This document shows positions 1 through 7,590 of a stretch of 32,952 bases of DNA, in pieces (position 1 is the first letter of the stretch; each line of letters starts with the position of its first letter). The position numbers and the translations under genes are program-made. The notes beneath the pieces were generated by a model. It had not been told where the DNA came from and did not search any database. It saw nothing but the letters and a program-made list of their open reading frames with translations. The stretch is taken from assembly GCA_902470695.1 (NCBI GenBank), contig CABRHH010000029.1, positions 1 through 32,952 on the forward strand, given 5' to 3'. This DNA is from an uncultured Collinsella sp. (GTDB lineage Bacteria > Actinomycetota > Coriobacteriia > Coriobacteriales > Coriobacteriaceae).

Positions 1-157
1 CGGCCAGGGCGCCGAGGATGAAGCCGAGCGCCTCGCCGGCGTCCGCCAGCCCCACCTCGGGCGCGGGGCGGCCGCAGCCGGCCAGGGCGAGCGCCGCGGC
101 GGCCGCCGACGCGACGGCGGCGCGGCGGGTCACCGCATTAACTTCCAACCGCTTCAT
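1..157 (-). CDS. Lipoprotein, N-terminal part only (last gene of the T7SS effector module)
   Basis: Only the first 52 codons lie in the window; the gene runs off the left edge. The start codon follows a strong ribosome binding site (GGAGGAGAAGCG, then ATG). The protein begins with two charged stretches, then an Ala-rich hydrophobic segment ending in the lipobox L-A-G-C with the lipidated Cys at residue 28, so it should be a membrane-anchored lipoprotein on the outer face. Its ATG overlaps the stop codon of the upstream LXG gene (ATGA), which indicates translational coupling. In T7SS LXG loci the gene after the toxin often encodes immunity, so an immunity lipoprotein is the natural guess. No family can be assigned from this fragment. 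Confidence 0.75.
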   Translation of the reverse strand, partial: MKRLEVNAVTRRAAVASAAAAALALAGCGRPAPEVGLADAGEALGFILGALA

Positions 158-1800
158 CGCTTCTCCTCCCAAACTATTTGCAACCCGCACTCTCCCGTCT
201 TATTCACGGTAATATCCTCTTGATCATTCAGGGAGTTATACATAGCTTCGAACAACCCCGGGTTGTTCTTAAGACTTATGTCTGCCCGCACGCTCAGCTC
301 ATCTTTATATGCTCTGTCATCTCCCTCAACTGACTTCAGCTCTTTGGACGGCTCGAGCGTCAGATTCCAATACGTCTTGCCTGCATTGCGATCTATCAGG
401 GATTTCCCATCCCCGCCCAGAACCTCAAGCTCAATCTCGGGCTTATCGTCCCCCTCGACCGTGGCGTAGGTGGCGCATATAGATTCAAGCTCGTCCGGCG
501 TCAGCGTGTCTATGCGGCTGCGAATCTCGGCAGCAGACATATGCCGGTAGGTATCGCGCGGGCGATCGGGTGCATCGCGCACGTACAGCCTCACCTCACC
601 GCCGAACAGCGCGCCGTGCGCGTAGGACCCGTCCCATTTCTGCAGGCGATACTCCTTGCCGTTATAGGTGAATGCAACGACCCTGGTGTCGATATCCATT
701 CCCAATGCAACACCGAACAACTCGGTCATGTCGGAAAAGCCGGCGCGCTTCTGGATGCTTCCCGGGACATCCATGGTATAGAGCTGCCCGGAACCCCCGG
801 TAAAGGAGAACAGGTCCGTGACAAGCGGCACGTGCGGGCCTGCGGGACCGCCGCCCGGAACGGCCGCCGACAGCGGGATGGCTAGGTGCTCGGTAAAGAA
901 CCGGGCCACGCCTGCCGATCGCTCGCCCACAGGGCGCGACATCTCCGCTCCCAGCCATACGAGCAGGTATTTCTGGTCGCTCGTGAGGCCGTTGATGAAC
1001 GCAGGGAACGCCTCGTTGCCGCCCGGCCCGAGCAGTGCGGCGAATGCGCCGTTGACGAGAGCCGACAGCTCGTCGGCTGCGTCGGCGCGCACCGCAAGCG
1101 GCCTTCCTGCAGCATCCAGCTCGAAGTAATGCGCCAGGACTAAACGGTTATGGGCGCGCAAATAGGTCTCATCGAACGTCGGGACCCACGACAGGTCCAC
1201 GCGCGACAGGTCCCATACGCCGCTCGCCGCGTCGAAGCGCGCCGACCGCAGGGCGGCGGCTGCCGCATCGGCCGATGCGGCACACACGGCCGACGCGGCG
1301 CAGATCGACTGGTCGAACACGTAGGTCATTGCCTCGTCCAGGCGTCGTTGCAGCTCAAACGCCTCGTCCCGGTACCAGTCCGAAAGTGCCGTGAGCGAAT
1401 CTCTCACAGCTCGCGCACCGGGCAGCGCGGTCGAACCCGCTTGCTCGGCTTGCTCCAACAGCATGCTGCTGAGCCCGAGACGCGCGTCAATGCGCTCCCG
1501 CACGGCATCCGAATCGAACACCGCTCCCGCCCATGCCAGATGCTCACGCACCAGGGCCTCGTCGCGGCGCTGATCGGCGGCAAGCGTGAGGGCGGCGTCC
1601 TGCTGGACGCGCGCGGCCGGCAGGCACACTTCGCACAAGAACGTCCGCAGCGTGCGGTACGCCTCCCCGTCCCCCATGGCAACATCCTGCCCCCGATCGG
1701 CCAGCAACGTCGCCTGTTCCGAAAGGTCCGTCGACAGGTTGTCGGCCCGGTCGATGTCGGCAGCGAGCAGCTCCTGCAGCTTGCTAACCTCGATTCTCAT
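154..1800 (-). CDS. LXG-domain T7SS effector-like protein with DUF4474-like C-terminus
   Basis: 548 residues from the ATG at 1800, chosen because an AAAGGAG lies 10 bases upstream and the sequence before it belongs to the preceding gene. Residues 1 to about 230 are predicted helical, begin with MRIEVSKL and carry a G-D-G-E-A-Y near residue 50, like the N-terminal LXG domain (PF04740) of T7SS substrates in Firmicutes. From about residue 340 to the end it resembles DUF4474: the stretch Q-K-R-A-G-F-S-D, then FTYNGKEYRLQKWDGSY from residue 377, and a G-G-E-V-R-L-Y match the family's conserved core. DUF4474 has no known activity. No signal peptide or membrane segment is seen, consistent with T7SS export. 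The start overlaps the preceding gene by 17 bases and the stop overlaps the lipoprotein start. A toxin role is inferred from gene order and LXG similarity only. Confidence 0.7.
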   Translation of the reverse strand: MRIEVSKLQELLAADIDRADNLSTDLSEQATLLADRGQDVAMGDGEAYRTLRTFLCEVCLPAARVQQDAALTLAADQRRDEALVREHLAWAGAVFDSDAVRERIDARLGLSSMLLEQAEQAGSTALPGARAVRDSLTALSDWYRDEAFELQRRLDEAMTYVFDQSICAASAVCAASADAAAAALRSARFDAASGVWDLSRVDLSWVPTFDETYLRAHNRLVLAHYFELDAAGRPLAVRADAADELSALVNGAFAALLGPGGNEAFPAFINGLTSDQKYLLVWLGAEMSRPVGERSAGVARFFTEHLAIPLSAAVPGGGPAGPHVPLVTDLFSFTGGSGQLYTMDVPGSIQKRAGFSDMTELFGVALGMDIDTRVVAFTYNGKEYRLQKWDGSYAHGALFGGEVRLYVRDAPDRPRDTYRHMSAAEIRSRIDTLTPDELESICATYATVEGDDKPEIELEVLGGDGKSLIDRNAGKTYWNLTLEPSKELKSVEGDDRAYKDELSVRADISLKNNPGLFEAMYNSLNDQEDITVNKTGECGLQIVWEEKR

Positions 1801-2551
1801 GGCGTTCGCGCTCCTTTCTGTATACGGGGCTGCGGGAGGGGTCGCGGCCGAGGCTGCTGCCGGGGCCGTGAGCGGAATCGCGGCCGAGGCTGCTGCCGGG
1901 GGCGCATGTGGGGCTGTGAGCGGGGCCGCACTCGAAGCCGCGTGCGGAATCGTACGCGAGGCCGCGTCCTGTATCGCACGGCTGCTCGCACTCCCCCGCG
2001 CGCCCCTGCTCGCTCCCGCGCTCCCGCCCCCGCTCCTGCTCACGCCCGGCTTCCAAGGCTGCCAGGTCGCGGCGATGGCGGTCGTGGAGGTCCTCGATCT
2101 CGTGCTTGGTCCGAACCCAAGAGCATTCGGCCTCGTCGCGCGCATCGAGAAACGCGTGCACGGCAGCTCCCACGGCGTCGTCACCCCTGTTGTGCAGGAA
2201 GCTCACGATCGGCGCGGCGAACCCGAAGGTCTCCGCATCGGCATCGCGCAGAAGCATGTCGCCTCGAACGACATCGTCTGCCAGGTTCTCGAGCCGGGAC
2301 GTCCACGCCCTCAGCGCCGAGGCCCGATCCTCAAGAGCCAGCAGGTCCCGCTCATACTGCCGAACGCAGGTGCGGACGCGCTGTTCGTAGGGCGATGAAG
2401 CTGGCGACAGGGACGAGGGCTCCGACGCGGGCGGCTGGGCGGCGGACTGGGAGGCGATCGACGGGCAGGCGTCAGCCCGCGTGGACGCAGGCGGGTACAT
2501 GGGCCGATGGGTGCCGGAACCGCTGGCCGCGCGGTCGGTCGAGGCGCTCAT
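1784..2551 (-). CDS. Helical T7SS targeting partner (LapB-like position), Arg/Gly-rich tail
   Basis: 255 residues. The start ATG overlaps the stop of the upstream small gene (ATGA), and the end overlaps the LXG gene. Residues 1-50 are Ser/Ala/Pro-rich. Residues about 54-170 form a long charged amphipathic helical region (YEQRVRTCVRQYERDLLALE at its start), as expected for a helical hairpin partner. Residues 170-255 are low complexity, rich in Gly, Arg, Glu and Ser, with a 12-residue repeat (PGSSLGRD twice) made by a 36-bp spaced duplication at 1842-1901. In Streptococcus, LXG toxins are delivered by two small helical partners, LapA (DUF3130) and LapB (DUF3958), encoded just upstream. This gene sits at the LapB position. 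I do not recognise a defined family, so the role is inferred from position and helical content. Confidence 0.6.
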   Translation of the reverse strand: MSASTDRAASGSGTHRPMYPPASTRADACPSIASQSAAQPPASEPSSLSPASSPYEQRVRTCVRQYERDLLALEDRASALRAWTSRLENLADDVVRGDMLLRDADAETFGFAAPIVSFLHNRGDDAVGAAVHAFLDARDEAECSWVRTKHEIEDLHDRHRRDLAALEAGREQERGRERGSEQGRAGECEQPCDTGRGLAYDSARGFECGPAHSPTCAPGSSLGRDSAHGPGSSLGRDPSRSPVYRKERERHENRG

Positions 2552-2877
2552 CGCCCTGCCTGCGCATGCACAGCGGTGAAACCGGGGGCGACCTCGGTGC
2601 CCAACGACGACGACATGGCTTCGGCCAGAGTTGTATCCGTTACCGCGAAGGCGGCAGATGCGGCGGACATGGCCCGCGCGTCCAGAAGCATCGCCGCCCC
2701 GAGCGCCTCGACGGAAGACGCAATCGAGCCCGCGGCTGCATCGAACGCGGCGGCGGGCGCGGTAGGGGCAGCGCCGGCATGCAAGGAGAACGCCGGTGCC
2801 GCCTGCGGTACCGACCCCCTCAAGCTGGATGCCGCCTCCAGGGCCTCAGCGATATTGCTGCGAATCTCTCCTGCCAT
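2548..2877 (-). CDS. Small WXG100-like T7SS targeting factor (TIGR04197/DUF3130-like)
   Basis: 109 residues, Ala-rich and predicted to be two helices with a break near the middle. It starts MAGEIRSNIAEALEAASSL and holds no signal peptide. Size, composition and first position in an operon with an LXG protein fit the TIGR04197 (DUF3130) group of WXG100-like proteins, which bind the LXG domain and lead it to the T7SS machine. The classical W-x-G turn is absent, as is usual for this group. A GGGAG lies 4 bases before the ATG. The stop overlaps the next start (ATGA). No T7SS core genes (EssC, YukD and others) are in the window, so the secretion machine must be elsewhere if it exists. Confidence 0.6.
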   Translation of the reverse strand: MAGEIRSNIAEALEAASSLRGSVPQAAPAFSLHAGAAPTAPAAAFDAAAGSIASSVEALGAAMLLDARAMSAASAAFAVTDTTLAEAMSSSLGTEVAPGFTAVHAQAGR

Positions 2878-2940
2878 GGCTCTCCCTTTCCCCTGCAGTT
2901 ACCACAGATGTCATTGTGCACGGCCACCGCAGGCACCGCG

Positions 2941-3109
2941 GATGCCATTGCCCGCGGGTGCCGCAGGTGGCCTGGATGCCATTGCCCGCGGTAGCCGCAG
3001 GTGGGCGGATGCCATCGCCCGCGGTTGCCGCAGGTGGTGCGGATGCCATCGCCCGCGGTTGCCGCAGGTGGTGCGGATGCCATCGCCCACGGCTGTCGCA
3101 GGCGGCGCG
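2941..3109. repeat. Tandem repeat array, 33-34 bp unit, five copies
   Basis: Units begin at 2941, 2975, 3008, 3042 and 3076, each with the core GGATGCCATCGCCCGCGG followed by TTGCCGCAGGTGG. The third and fourth copies are identical over 34 bases; the outer copies diverge. A partial copy lies at 2922-2940 and a decayed one near 3123-3155. The unit contains CCGCA-GGTGG-TGCGG, which can form a small hairpin across each junction. There are no spacers, so this is a minisatellite and not a CRISPR array. It begins about 65 bases upstream of the T7SS module start codon. Confidence 0.85.
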
Positions 3110-3370
3110 CGCCGGTGGACGTCGCGAATGCCATCCGGGTGATTGCCGCTGATGCTACTCGCATCGCAGGGTGCATATCCCGCCAAATCGGCAAACGTGC
3201 ATATTCTCACCGTCAACGGCTGGAATGCGGGTTCAAGCCCCGCGATGAAATGCAGGTGGAGGGAGAGGCGTGGCGGACGGCGGGAATGCGGATGCCTGGG
3301 AGCGGTGGGCACCGGGTATGGCGACCAGGCTGGCAATAGAGCTAGCAATGTGTTCTCGCAGACTTGCGCG

Positions 3371-3486
3371 ATGTCGGCTGTGCACGACTGCCAGGTAGAT
3401 GCACTGTCAGCTGTGTACGATTTCGGGCAGGCGCGCTGTCAGCTGTGTACGACTGTCAGCTGTGTACGACTGTCAGCTGTGTACGA
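3371..3486. repeat. 17-bp repeat array (CTGTCAGCTGTGTACGA)
   Basis: Three perfect tandem copies lie at 3436-3452, 3453-3469 and 3470-3486. One perfect copy lies at 3404-3420 and one diverged copy at 3371-3387, spaced 32-33 bases apart. An inverted copy with one mismatch is at 3602-3618. The period is not a multiple of three and no gene covers it. The regular spacing and inverted partner suggest a protein binding array or a mobile repeat rather than coding sequence. Confidence 0.8.
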
Positions 3487-3504
3487 TTTGATAGCGCTAT
3501 CAAA
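3487..3504. promoter_or_regulatory. 18-bp perfect palindrome, candidate operator
   Basis: TTTGATAGCGCTATCAAA is identical to its reverse complement and starts directly after the last 17-bp repeat copy. Perfect palindromes of this length are typical of dimeric repressor sites. Which regulator uses it is unknown, and it lies about 370 bases before the U32 start and 610 bases before the T7SS start. Confidence 0.45.
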
Positions 3505-3838
3505 GAGGGCTGATTCATCTAGAAATCCGTGTAGGTACCTGACCTGCGAGGATACTGGGGCAATATGCTCGATCATGCATGCGATTTGACATGCCTGACA
3601 GTCGTACATAGCTGACAGTGCCCTCGGCGCCGCCAGCCCGCCGCGTGCCCCGTCTCGCGGGGACGATCGGCTCGCTCTCCGCCGCACCCTGCGCTCTGCA
3701 CCTCCGGTCCCCCCGCCGGCAAGCTCTGCACCTCCGGCCTCCCCCGCCGCCGCGCCCAGCGCCGGCCCGCCCGCACTCGCACCCGGACCTCCGCTCCGCC
3801 CGCTCCTGCATCGCCAAACAGGGTCGCGCGAAGGCGGC

Positions 3839-3844
3839 TATACT
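3839..3844 (+). promoter_or_regulatory. Candidate -10 element of the U32 gene
   Basis: TATACT, one base from the consensus, lies 31 bases before the ATG at 3876. No convincing -35 box is seen at the normal distance. The ribosome binding site GGGAG is at 3866-3870. Confidence 0.4.
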
Positions 3845-3875
3845 GGAGTGCACGAATATCACCACGGGAGCTTTC

Positions 3876-6782
3876 ATGACATCACCGCACCCCCCCTCGC
3901 CTGAACAGCTCGCACCCACCGGTGGGCCGGAACAGCTCGCGTCCGCCGGCAGGTCGGAGCAGTTCGCGTCCACCAGCAAGCCCGAGCAGCTCGCGCCCGA
4001 TGGCGGGTCGGAACTGCTCTCGCCCGACAGCAAGCCCGAGCAGCTCACACCCATCGGCATGTCGGAGCAGCTCGCGCACGCCGTCGACCCGGAGCTGCTC
4101 GCGCCCGCCGGCGGGCCGGAGCCGTTCTACGCCGCGCTCGCCGCCGGCGCCGACGCCATCTACTGCGGCATGGGCTCCTTCAACGCCCGCCGCAAGGCCG
4201 CCAACTTCACCGACGATACCTTCGCCGAGGCCTGCCGCGCAGCGCATCTGGCAGGCGCGCGCGTCTACGTCACGGTGAACATCGTCATCAAGCAGGCCGA
4301 ACTGGAAGAGGCCCTCGCGCTCGTCGCCCGCTGCTGGACGCTCGGCGCCGACGCCTTCATCATCCAGGACTGGGGCCTGTTCTTCGAGCTGCGCCGCCGC
4401 ATGCCCGAAGTCGAAACGCACATCTCCACCCAAGCCAACATCCACGACGCGCGCGCCTGCGCATGGTGCCGCGCGGGTGGCGCCGACCGCGTGACCCTCT
4501 CCCGCGAGCTCTCCATCGCAGAGATCGCGCAGATCCACGAGGCGGTCGACATCGACCTGGAGGTGTTCGCGCACGGGGCCATCTGCTTTTGCTACTCCGG
4601 CGTCTGCCTGCTGTCGAGCTTCACGAGCCGCGGCCGCTCGGCAAACCGCGGCATGTGCGCCCAGCCGTGCCGCCTGCCCTACGAGCTGGTTGACGAGCAC
4701 GGGCGCAGCTACACGGGCACCGGCAGGGAGCGGGCGCTGTGCCCGCGCGACACCTGCACGGTCGACCTGCTGCCGCAGCTGCTCGACGCCGGTGCGCACG
4801 CCCTCAAGCTCGAAGGCCGCATGAAGGCGCCCGACTACGTACACTCCGTCGTGAGCGCCTACCGCGCGCAGCTCGACGACGTCCTGGCCGGTCGCACCAC
4901 GACGGCCGCGGCGGCCGAGGCGCGCTACCGCCAGCTCAAGCGCTGCTTCAACCGCGATTTCACGCACGCCTACCAGCTGGGAACCTCCGGCGACGAGATG
5001 ATGAGCTACGAGCGCTCCAACAACCGCGGCCAGATTGTGGGCGAGGTGCTGGGCAGCCGTCCGGTGGGCGGCACGCGCGGACTCAAACCCGATGACAAAC
5101 GCCGTCGCGCCGCCTGGTGCCTGCTGCGCCTGGACGAACCCGTGGGCGCCGGCGACCTGCTTGAGCTGCGCCACGACGATGAGTTCGACCAGTTCCTCAC
5201 CACGCTCGCGCCGCGCGAGATCGCCGCCGGCGAGACCGTGGAATGCCGTTGCGCCCGCGCCATGCCGGCCGGCGCGCGCGTGCGCCTCATCCGCAGCCAA
5301 GCCGCCCTCGATGCCGCCGACGCTGCGCTCAAGCAGCCGGTTGCGCGGCGTCGCGCGGTCGACGTTCGCATACGGGCCCAGTTGGGCGAACCGTTTACGG
5401 TGGAGCTTGCCTGTGCGGACGTGCCGGAGCTGCATGCGCGCGCCGAGGGCTTCACGGTGGAGGCGGCGCGGACGCGGGCCGTGTGCGCCGAGGACCTCAT
5501 CGAGCACGTGGGCCGCATGGGGTCCTCGCCCTTCGAGGCGGCGAGCTTCGAGGTGGAGCTCGACGAGGGCTGCGGTATGGGCTTCTCGGCCGTGCACCAG
5601 GTGCGCGCGGCGGCCTGCCGAGCGCTCGAGCAGGCTATCCTCGCCCCCTATGCGCACCGCGCCGACACGGCACTCGCGGACACGGCTGCCGCAGGCGCCT
5701 CAACCGCTGCCGCCGGCGACACCTCGACCAGCACCCCCGCCGCGCCGGCGAATGCGGCTGCGGCAGGGGTGGCGGGGCAGCCCCTAACCGCAGGTGCGGC
5801 GCCGGCTGTCGCGTCGGCGGGGCGTGCGGCGGCGCATGCGGCCGGGAAGGGGCCTGCCGCGTCAGAGGGCGCAGGCGCAATGCCGGCTGCCACCGCGCCT
5901 GCGCACCACACAGCCGAATCCGCCCAACCGTCCGACCCCGCTGCCCCCGGCGTCCCCGCCACACCGGAGCTCTGCGTGTGCGCAACTTCGCTCGAGGCGG
6001 CCTGCGCTGCGCGTGAGGCCGGCGCCGCACGCATCTACATGACCGTCGACGATCTGCTCGCCGCCGGGCTCTCCCCCGCCGACGCCACCCGGCACGCCAT
6101 CATCCCCGTGCTGGACGAGGTGTGCCGCGAGGCGGACCGGGCGCGCTTGGACCCCTGGATCGTTGCTGGCGTACCGGTAGCGGTGGGCACCATCTCGAGC
6201 CTGGCCTGCGCTGCCGAGCGCGGCGCCGCGGCCGAGGTGCGCAGCTGCATCCCGGTGCACAACACCGCCTGCCTGGACGCCCTGGTCGCACGGGGCGCCG
6301 CCGGCTTCTGGCTTTCGCCCGAACTCACGCTCGACGAGATCGACCAGATCGCAGCAAGCGGCCGCCGCGCCCGCGCCGTCCTGGGGCTCTGCGTGCTGGG
6401 CTACCCCCGCCTGATGACCAGCGAGCACTGCATCCTGCAGGCGGCCGGCGCCTGCATCCACGACTGCGCCCGCTGCAAGCTGCGTGAGCGCGACCTCAAG
6501 CTCAAGAACATCGACGGACGCCTACTGCCCGTGCGCAGCGACCTGCGCGGGCGCAGCCACCTGTTCGACGGCGTGCTGCTCGACGCCACGCCGCAGATCC
6601 CGCAGCTGCTGCGCGCCGGTGTGAGCCGCCTGCTGGTGGACGGCACTCTCATGGAGCCCGAGGAGCTCGCCCGCATGACGGCCCGCGCCCGCCGTGCCAT
6701 CACCGCCGCGGTGGCGGGCCGCACGCCCGACCGGCGCCTGCCCGGCTCGAGCGCGGGCTGCCTGTTCAACGGGATCGAGTAG
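3876..6782 (+). CDS. Tandem peptidase U32 family protein, RlhA-like, with repeated N-terminus
   Basis: 968 residues from the ATG at 3876, which has GGGAG five bases upstream; longer forms would start in non-coding repeat DNA. Residues 10-81 are eight copies of a 9-residue repeat whose last copy, ELLAPAGGP, is the normal first strand of U32 proteins. The first U32 domain follows, with the Cys cluster C-F-C-Y-S-G-V-C and C-A-Q-P-C-R-L-P-Y. These match the RlhA (YdcP) group, which makes 5-hydroxycytidine in 23S rRNA and is thought to bind an iron-sulfur cluster. The middle has a DUF3656-like part, then a 90-residue Ala/Pro-rich linker (about 590-690). The last 280 residues form a second U32-like domain with C-x7-C-x3-C-x2-C near residues 850-868. 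The pairing with an RluA-type gene two bases downstream supports an rRNA modification role. Protease activity, despite the family name, is doubtful. Confidence 0.85.
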   Translation: MTSPHPPSPEQLAPTGGPEQLASAGRSEQFASTSKPEQLAPDGGSELLSPDSKPEQLTPIGMSEQLAHAVDPELLAPAGGPEPFYAALAAGADAIYCGMGSFNARRKAANFTDDTFAEACRAAHLAGARVYVTVNIVIKQAELEEALALVARCWTLGADAFIIQDWGLFFELRRRMPEVETHISTQANIHDARACAWCRAGGADRVTLSRELSIAEIAQIHEAVDIDLEVFAHGAICFCYSGVCLLSSFTSRGRSANRGMCAQPCRLPYELVDEHGRSYTGTGRERALCPRDTCTVDLLPQLLDAGAHALKLEGRMKAPDYVHSVVSAYRAQLDDVLAGRTTTAAAAEARYRQLKRCFNRDFTHAYQLGTSGDEMMSYERSNNRGQIVGEVLGSRPVGGTRGLKPDDKRRRAAWCLLRLDEPVGAGDLLELRHDDEFDQFLTTLAPREIAAGETVECRCARAMPAGARVRLIRSQAALDAADAALKQPVARRRAVDVRIRAQLGEPFTVELACADVPELHARAEGFTVEAARTRAVCAEDLIEHVGRMGSSPFEAASFEVELDEGCGMGFSAVHQVRAAACRALEQAILAPYAHRADTALADTAAAGASTAAAGDTSTSTPAAPANAAAAGVAGQPLTAGAAPAVASAGRAAAHAAGKGPAASEGAGAMPAATAPAHHTAESAQPSDPAAPGVPATPELCVCATSLEAACAAREAGAARIYMTVDDLLAAGLSPADATRHAIIPVLDEVCREADRARLDPWIVAGVPVAVGTISSLACAAERGAAAEVRSCIPVHNTACLDALVARGAAGFWLSPELTLDEIDQIAASGRRARAVLGLCVLGYPRLMTSEHCILQAAGACIHDCARCKLRERDLKLKNIDGRLLPVRSDLRGRSHLFDGVLLDATPQIPQLLRAGVSRLLVDGTLMEPEELARMTARARRAITAAVAGRTPDRRLPGSSAGCLFNGIE
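3903..4118 (+). repeat. 27-bp coding tandem repeat, eight copies
   Basis: Eight in-frame 27-base units encode E-(Q/L)-L-A-P-x-G-x-P variants: EQLAPTGGP, EQLASAGRS, EQFASTSKP, EQLAPDGGS, ELLSPDSKP, EQLTPIGMS, EQLAHAVDP, ELLAPAGGP. The last unit is the conserved family N-terminus, so the array seems to have grown by duplication of that codon block toward the 5' end. Confidence 0.9.
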
Positions 6783-6784
6783 CC

Positions 6785-7519
6785 ATGGCACGGGCATCGA
6801 CCGCTCCGGATGCACCGCACGTCCTGTACGAGGACGACTGGCTGCTGGCCGTCGACAAGCCGGCGGGCATCATCGTGCACGGCGACGGCACGGGCGCCCG
6901 CACGCTCACCGACGACGTGCGGGCATACGTTGCCGAACGGCGCGGAGCTGCAGAGGCCGCGGAGCTGCAGGCGCTCCAGCGCCTGGACCGCGACACCACG
7001 GGCATCGTCCTGTTCTCGCTGAGCAAGCGCACGCAGGCCGCCTTCGATCGCCTGATCGCCACGCGCGCCATACAGAAACGCTATCTCGCCATCGTGCGCG
7101 GGCGCATGCCCGCCGCCAAGACGATGCGGCAGCCCTTGGGCCGCGACCGGCACGACAGCCGCCGCATGCGCGTGAGCCACACCGGCAAGCCCGCGCACAC
7201 CGAGGCCGTGCGCCTGGTCTGCACGCAGGCCCGCGGCGGCTCCTACTCGCTGCTTGCGGTTGACCTGCACACCGGCCGCAAGCACCAGATCCGCGTGCAC
7301 CTGGCCCACGCGGGCTTCCCCCTCGTGGGCGACACCCTCTACGGCGGTGCCCCGTCCCGCGCCGGGCTCATGCTGCACGCCGCCGAGCTCGCGTTCACGC
7401 ATCCGATCACCGGCGAGCCCGTGCGCATCCGCGCCCCATGGCCCGCGCGCTTCGACGCGTGGTTCTCCGAGGCGCAGGCGAACACACGGCGAACGGGCGC
7501 ACGCCAAACGGCCGAGTAG
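6785..7519 (+). CDS. RluA-family pseudouridine synthase
   Basis: 244 residues. It carries the RluA core: YEDDWLLAVDKPAGIIVH near residue 15, the catalytic motif LQRLDRDTTG with the nucleophile Asp68, and LHTGRKHQIRVHLAHAGFPL near residue 160. These enzymes convert specific uridines in 23S rRNA or tRNA to pseudouridine; the target base cannot be told from sequence. There is no N-terminal S4 domain, so it is of the short form. The ATG lies two bases after the U32 stop, so both are probably one transcript. The C-terminal 20 residues are Arg/Thr-rich and run into a low-complexity region. Confidence 0.92.
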   Translation: MARASTAPDAPHVLYEDDWLLAVDKPAGIIVHGDGTGARTLTDDVRAYVAERRGAAEAAELQALQRLDRDTTGIVLFSLSKRTQAAFDRLIATRAIQKRYLAIVRGRMPAAKTMRQPLGRDRHDSRRMRVSHTGKPAHTEAVRLVCTQARGGSYSLLAVDLHTGRKHQIRVHLAHAGFPLVGDTLYGGAPSRAGLMLHAAELAFTHPITGEPVRIRAPWPARFDAWFSEAQANTRRTGARQTAE

Positions 7520-7590
7520 CGGACGAGCAGGGAGCGGGCATGAGGCGGGGTGGCAGAGCGGGAGGCAACCACGCAACAGACGACCGGACA

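Larger units (their letters stand above)
2878..3875. other. Gene-free, repeat-rich 1-kb region between divergent operons
   Basis: No ORF here has coding character. The stretch holds a 34-bp tandem array (2941-3109), a non-repetitive part (3123-3370), a 17-bp repeat array with an inverted copy (3371-3618), an 18-bp perfect palindrome (3487-3504), and a GC-rich part (3619-3838) that ends in the promoter of the U32 gene. It separates the minus-strand T7SS operon from the plus-strand U32 gene, so both promoters must lie in it. Confidence 0.6.

Noticed and set aside
1150..2994. Long plus-strand frame opposite the T7SS module
   Set aside because: It is antisense to three genes with ribosome binding sites and overlapping starts; its translation is Arg/Gly-rich without family features, as expected in GC-rich DNA.
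2941..3109. CRISPR array
   Set aside because: Units are directly adjacent without unique spacers, and no cas genes are near.
3227..3243. tRNA T-arm look-alike (GCGGG-TTCAAGC-CCCGC)
   Set aside because: The stem and loop fit a T-arm, but no matching acceptor stem, anticodon arm or CCA end could be placed around it. It may be chance or a decayed tRNA fragment.
3586..3591. Consensus -35 (TTGACA) before the inverted 17-bp copy
   Set aside because: No acceptable -10 lies 16-18 bases downstream, and the U32 gene has a better -10 close to its start.
3882..5657. Long minus-strand frame opposite the U32 gene
   Set aside because: Shadow of the well-supported U32 coding frame; the translation shows no recognisable domain.
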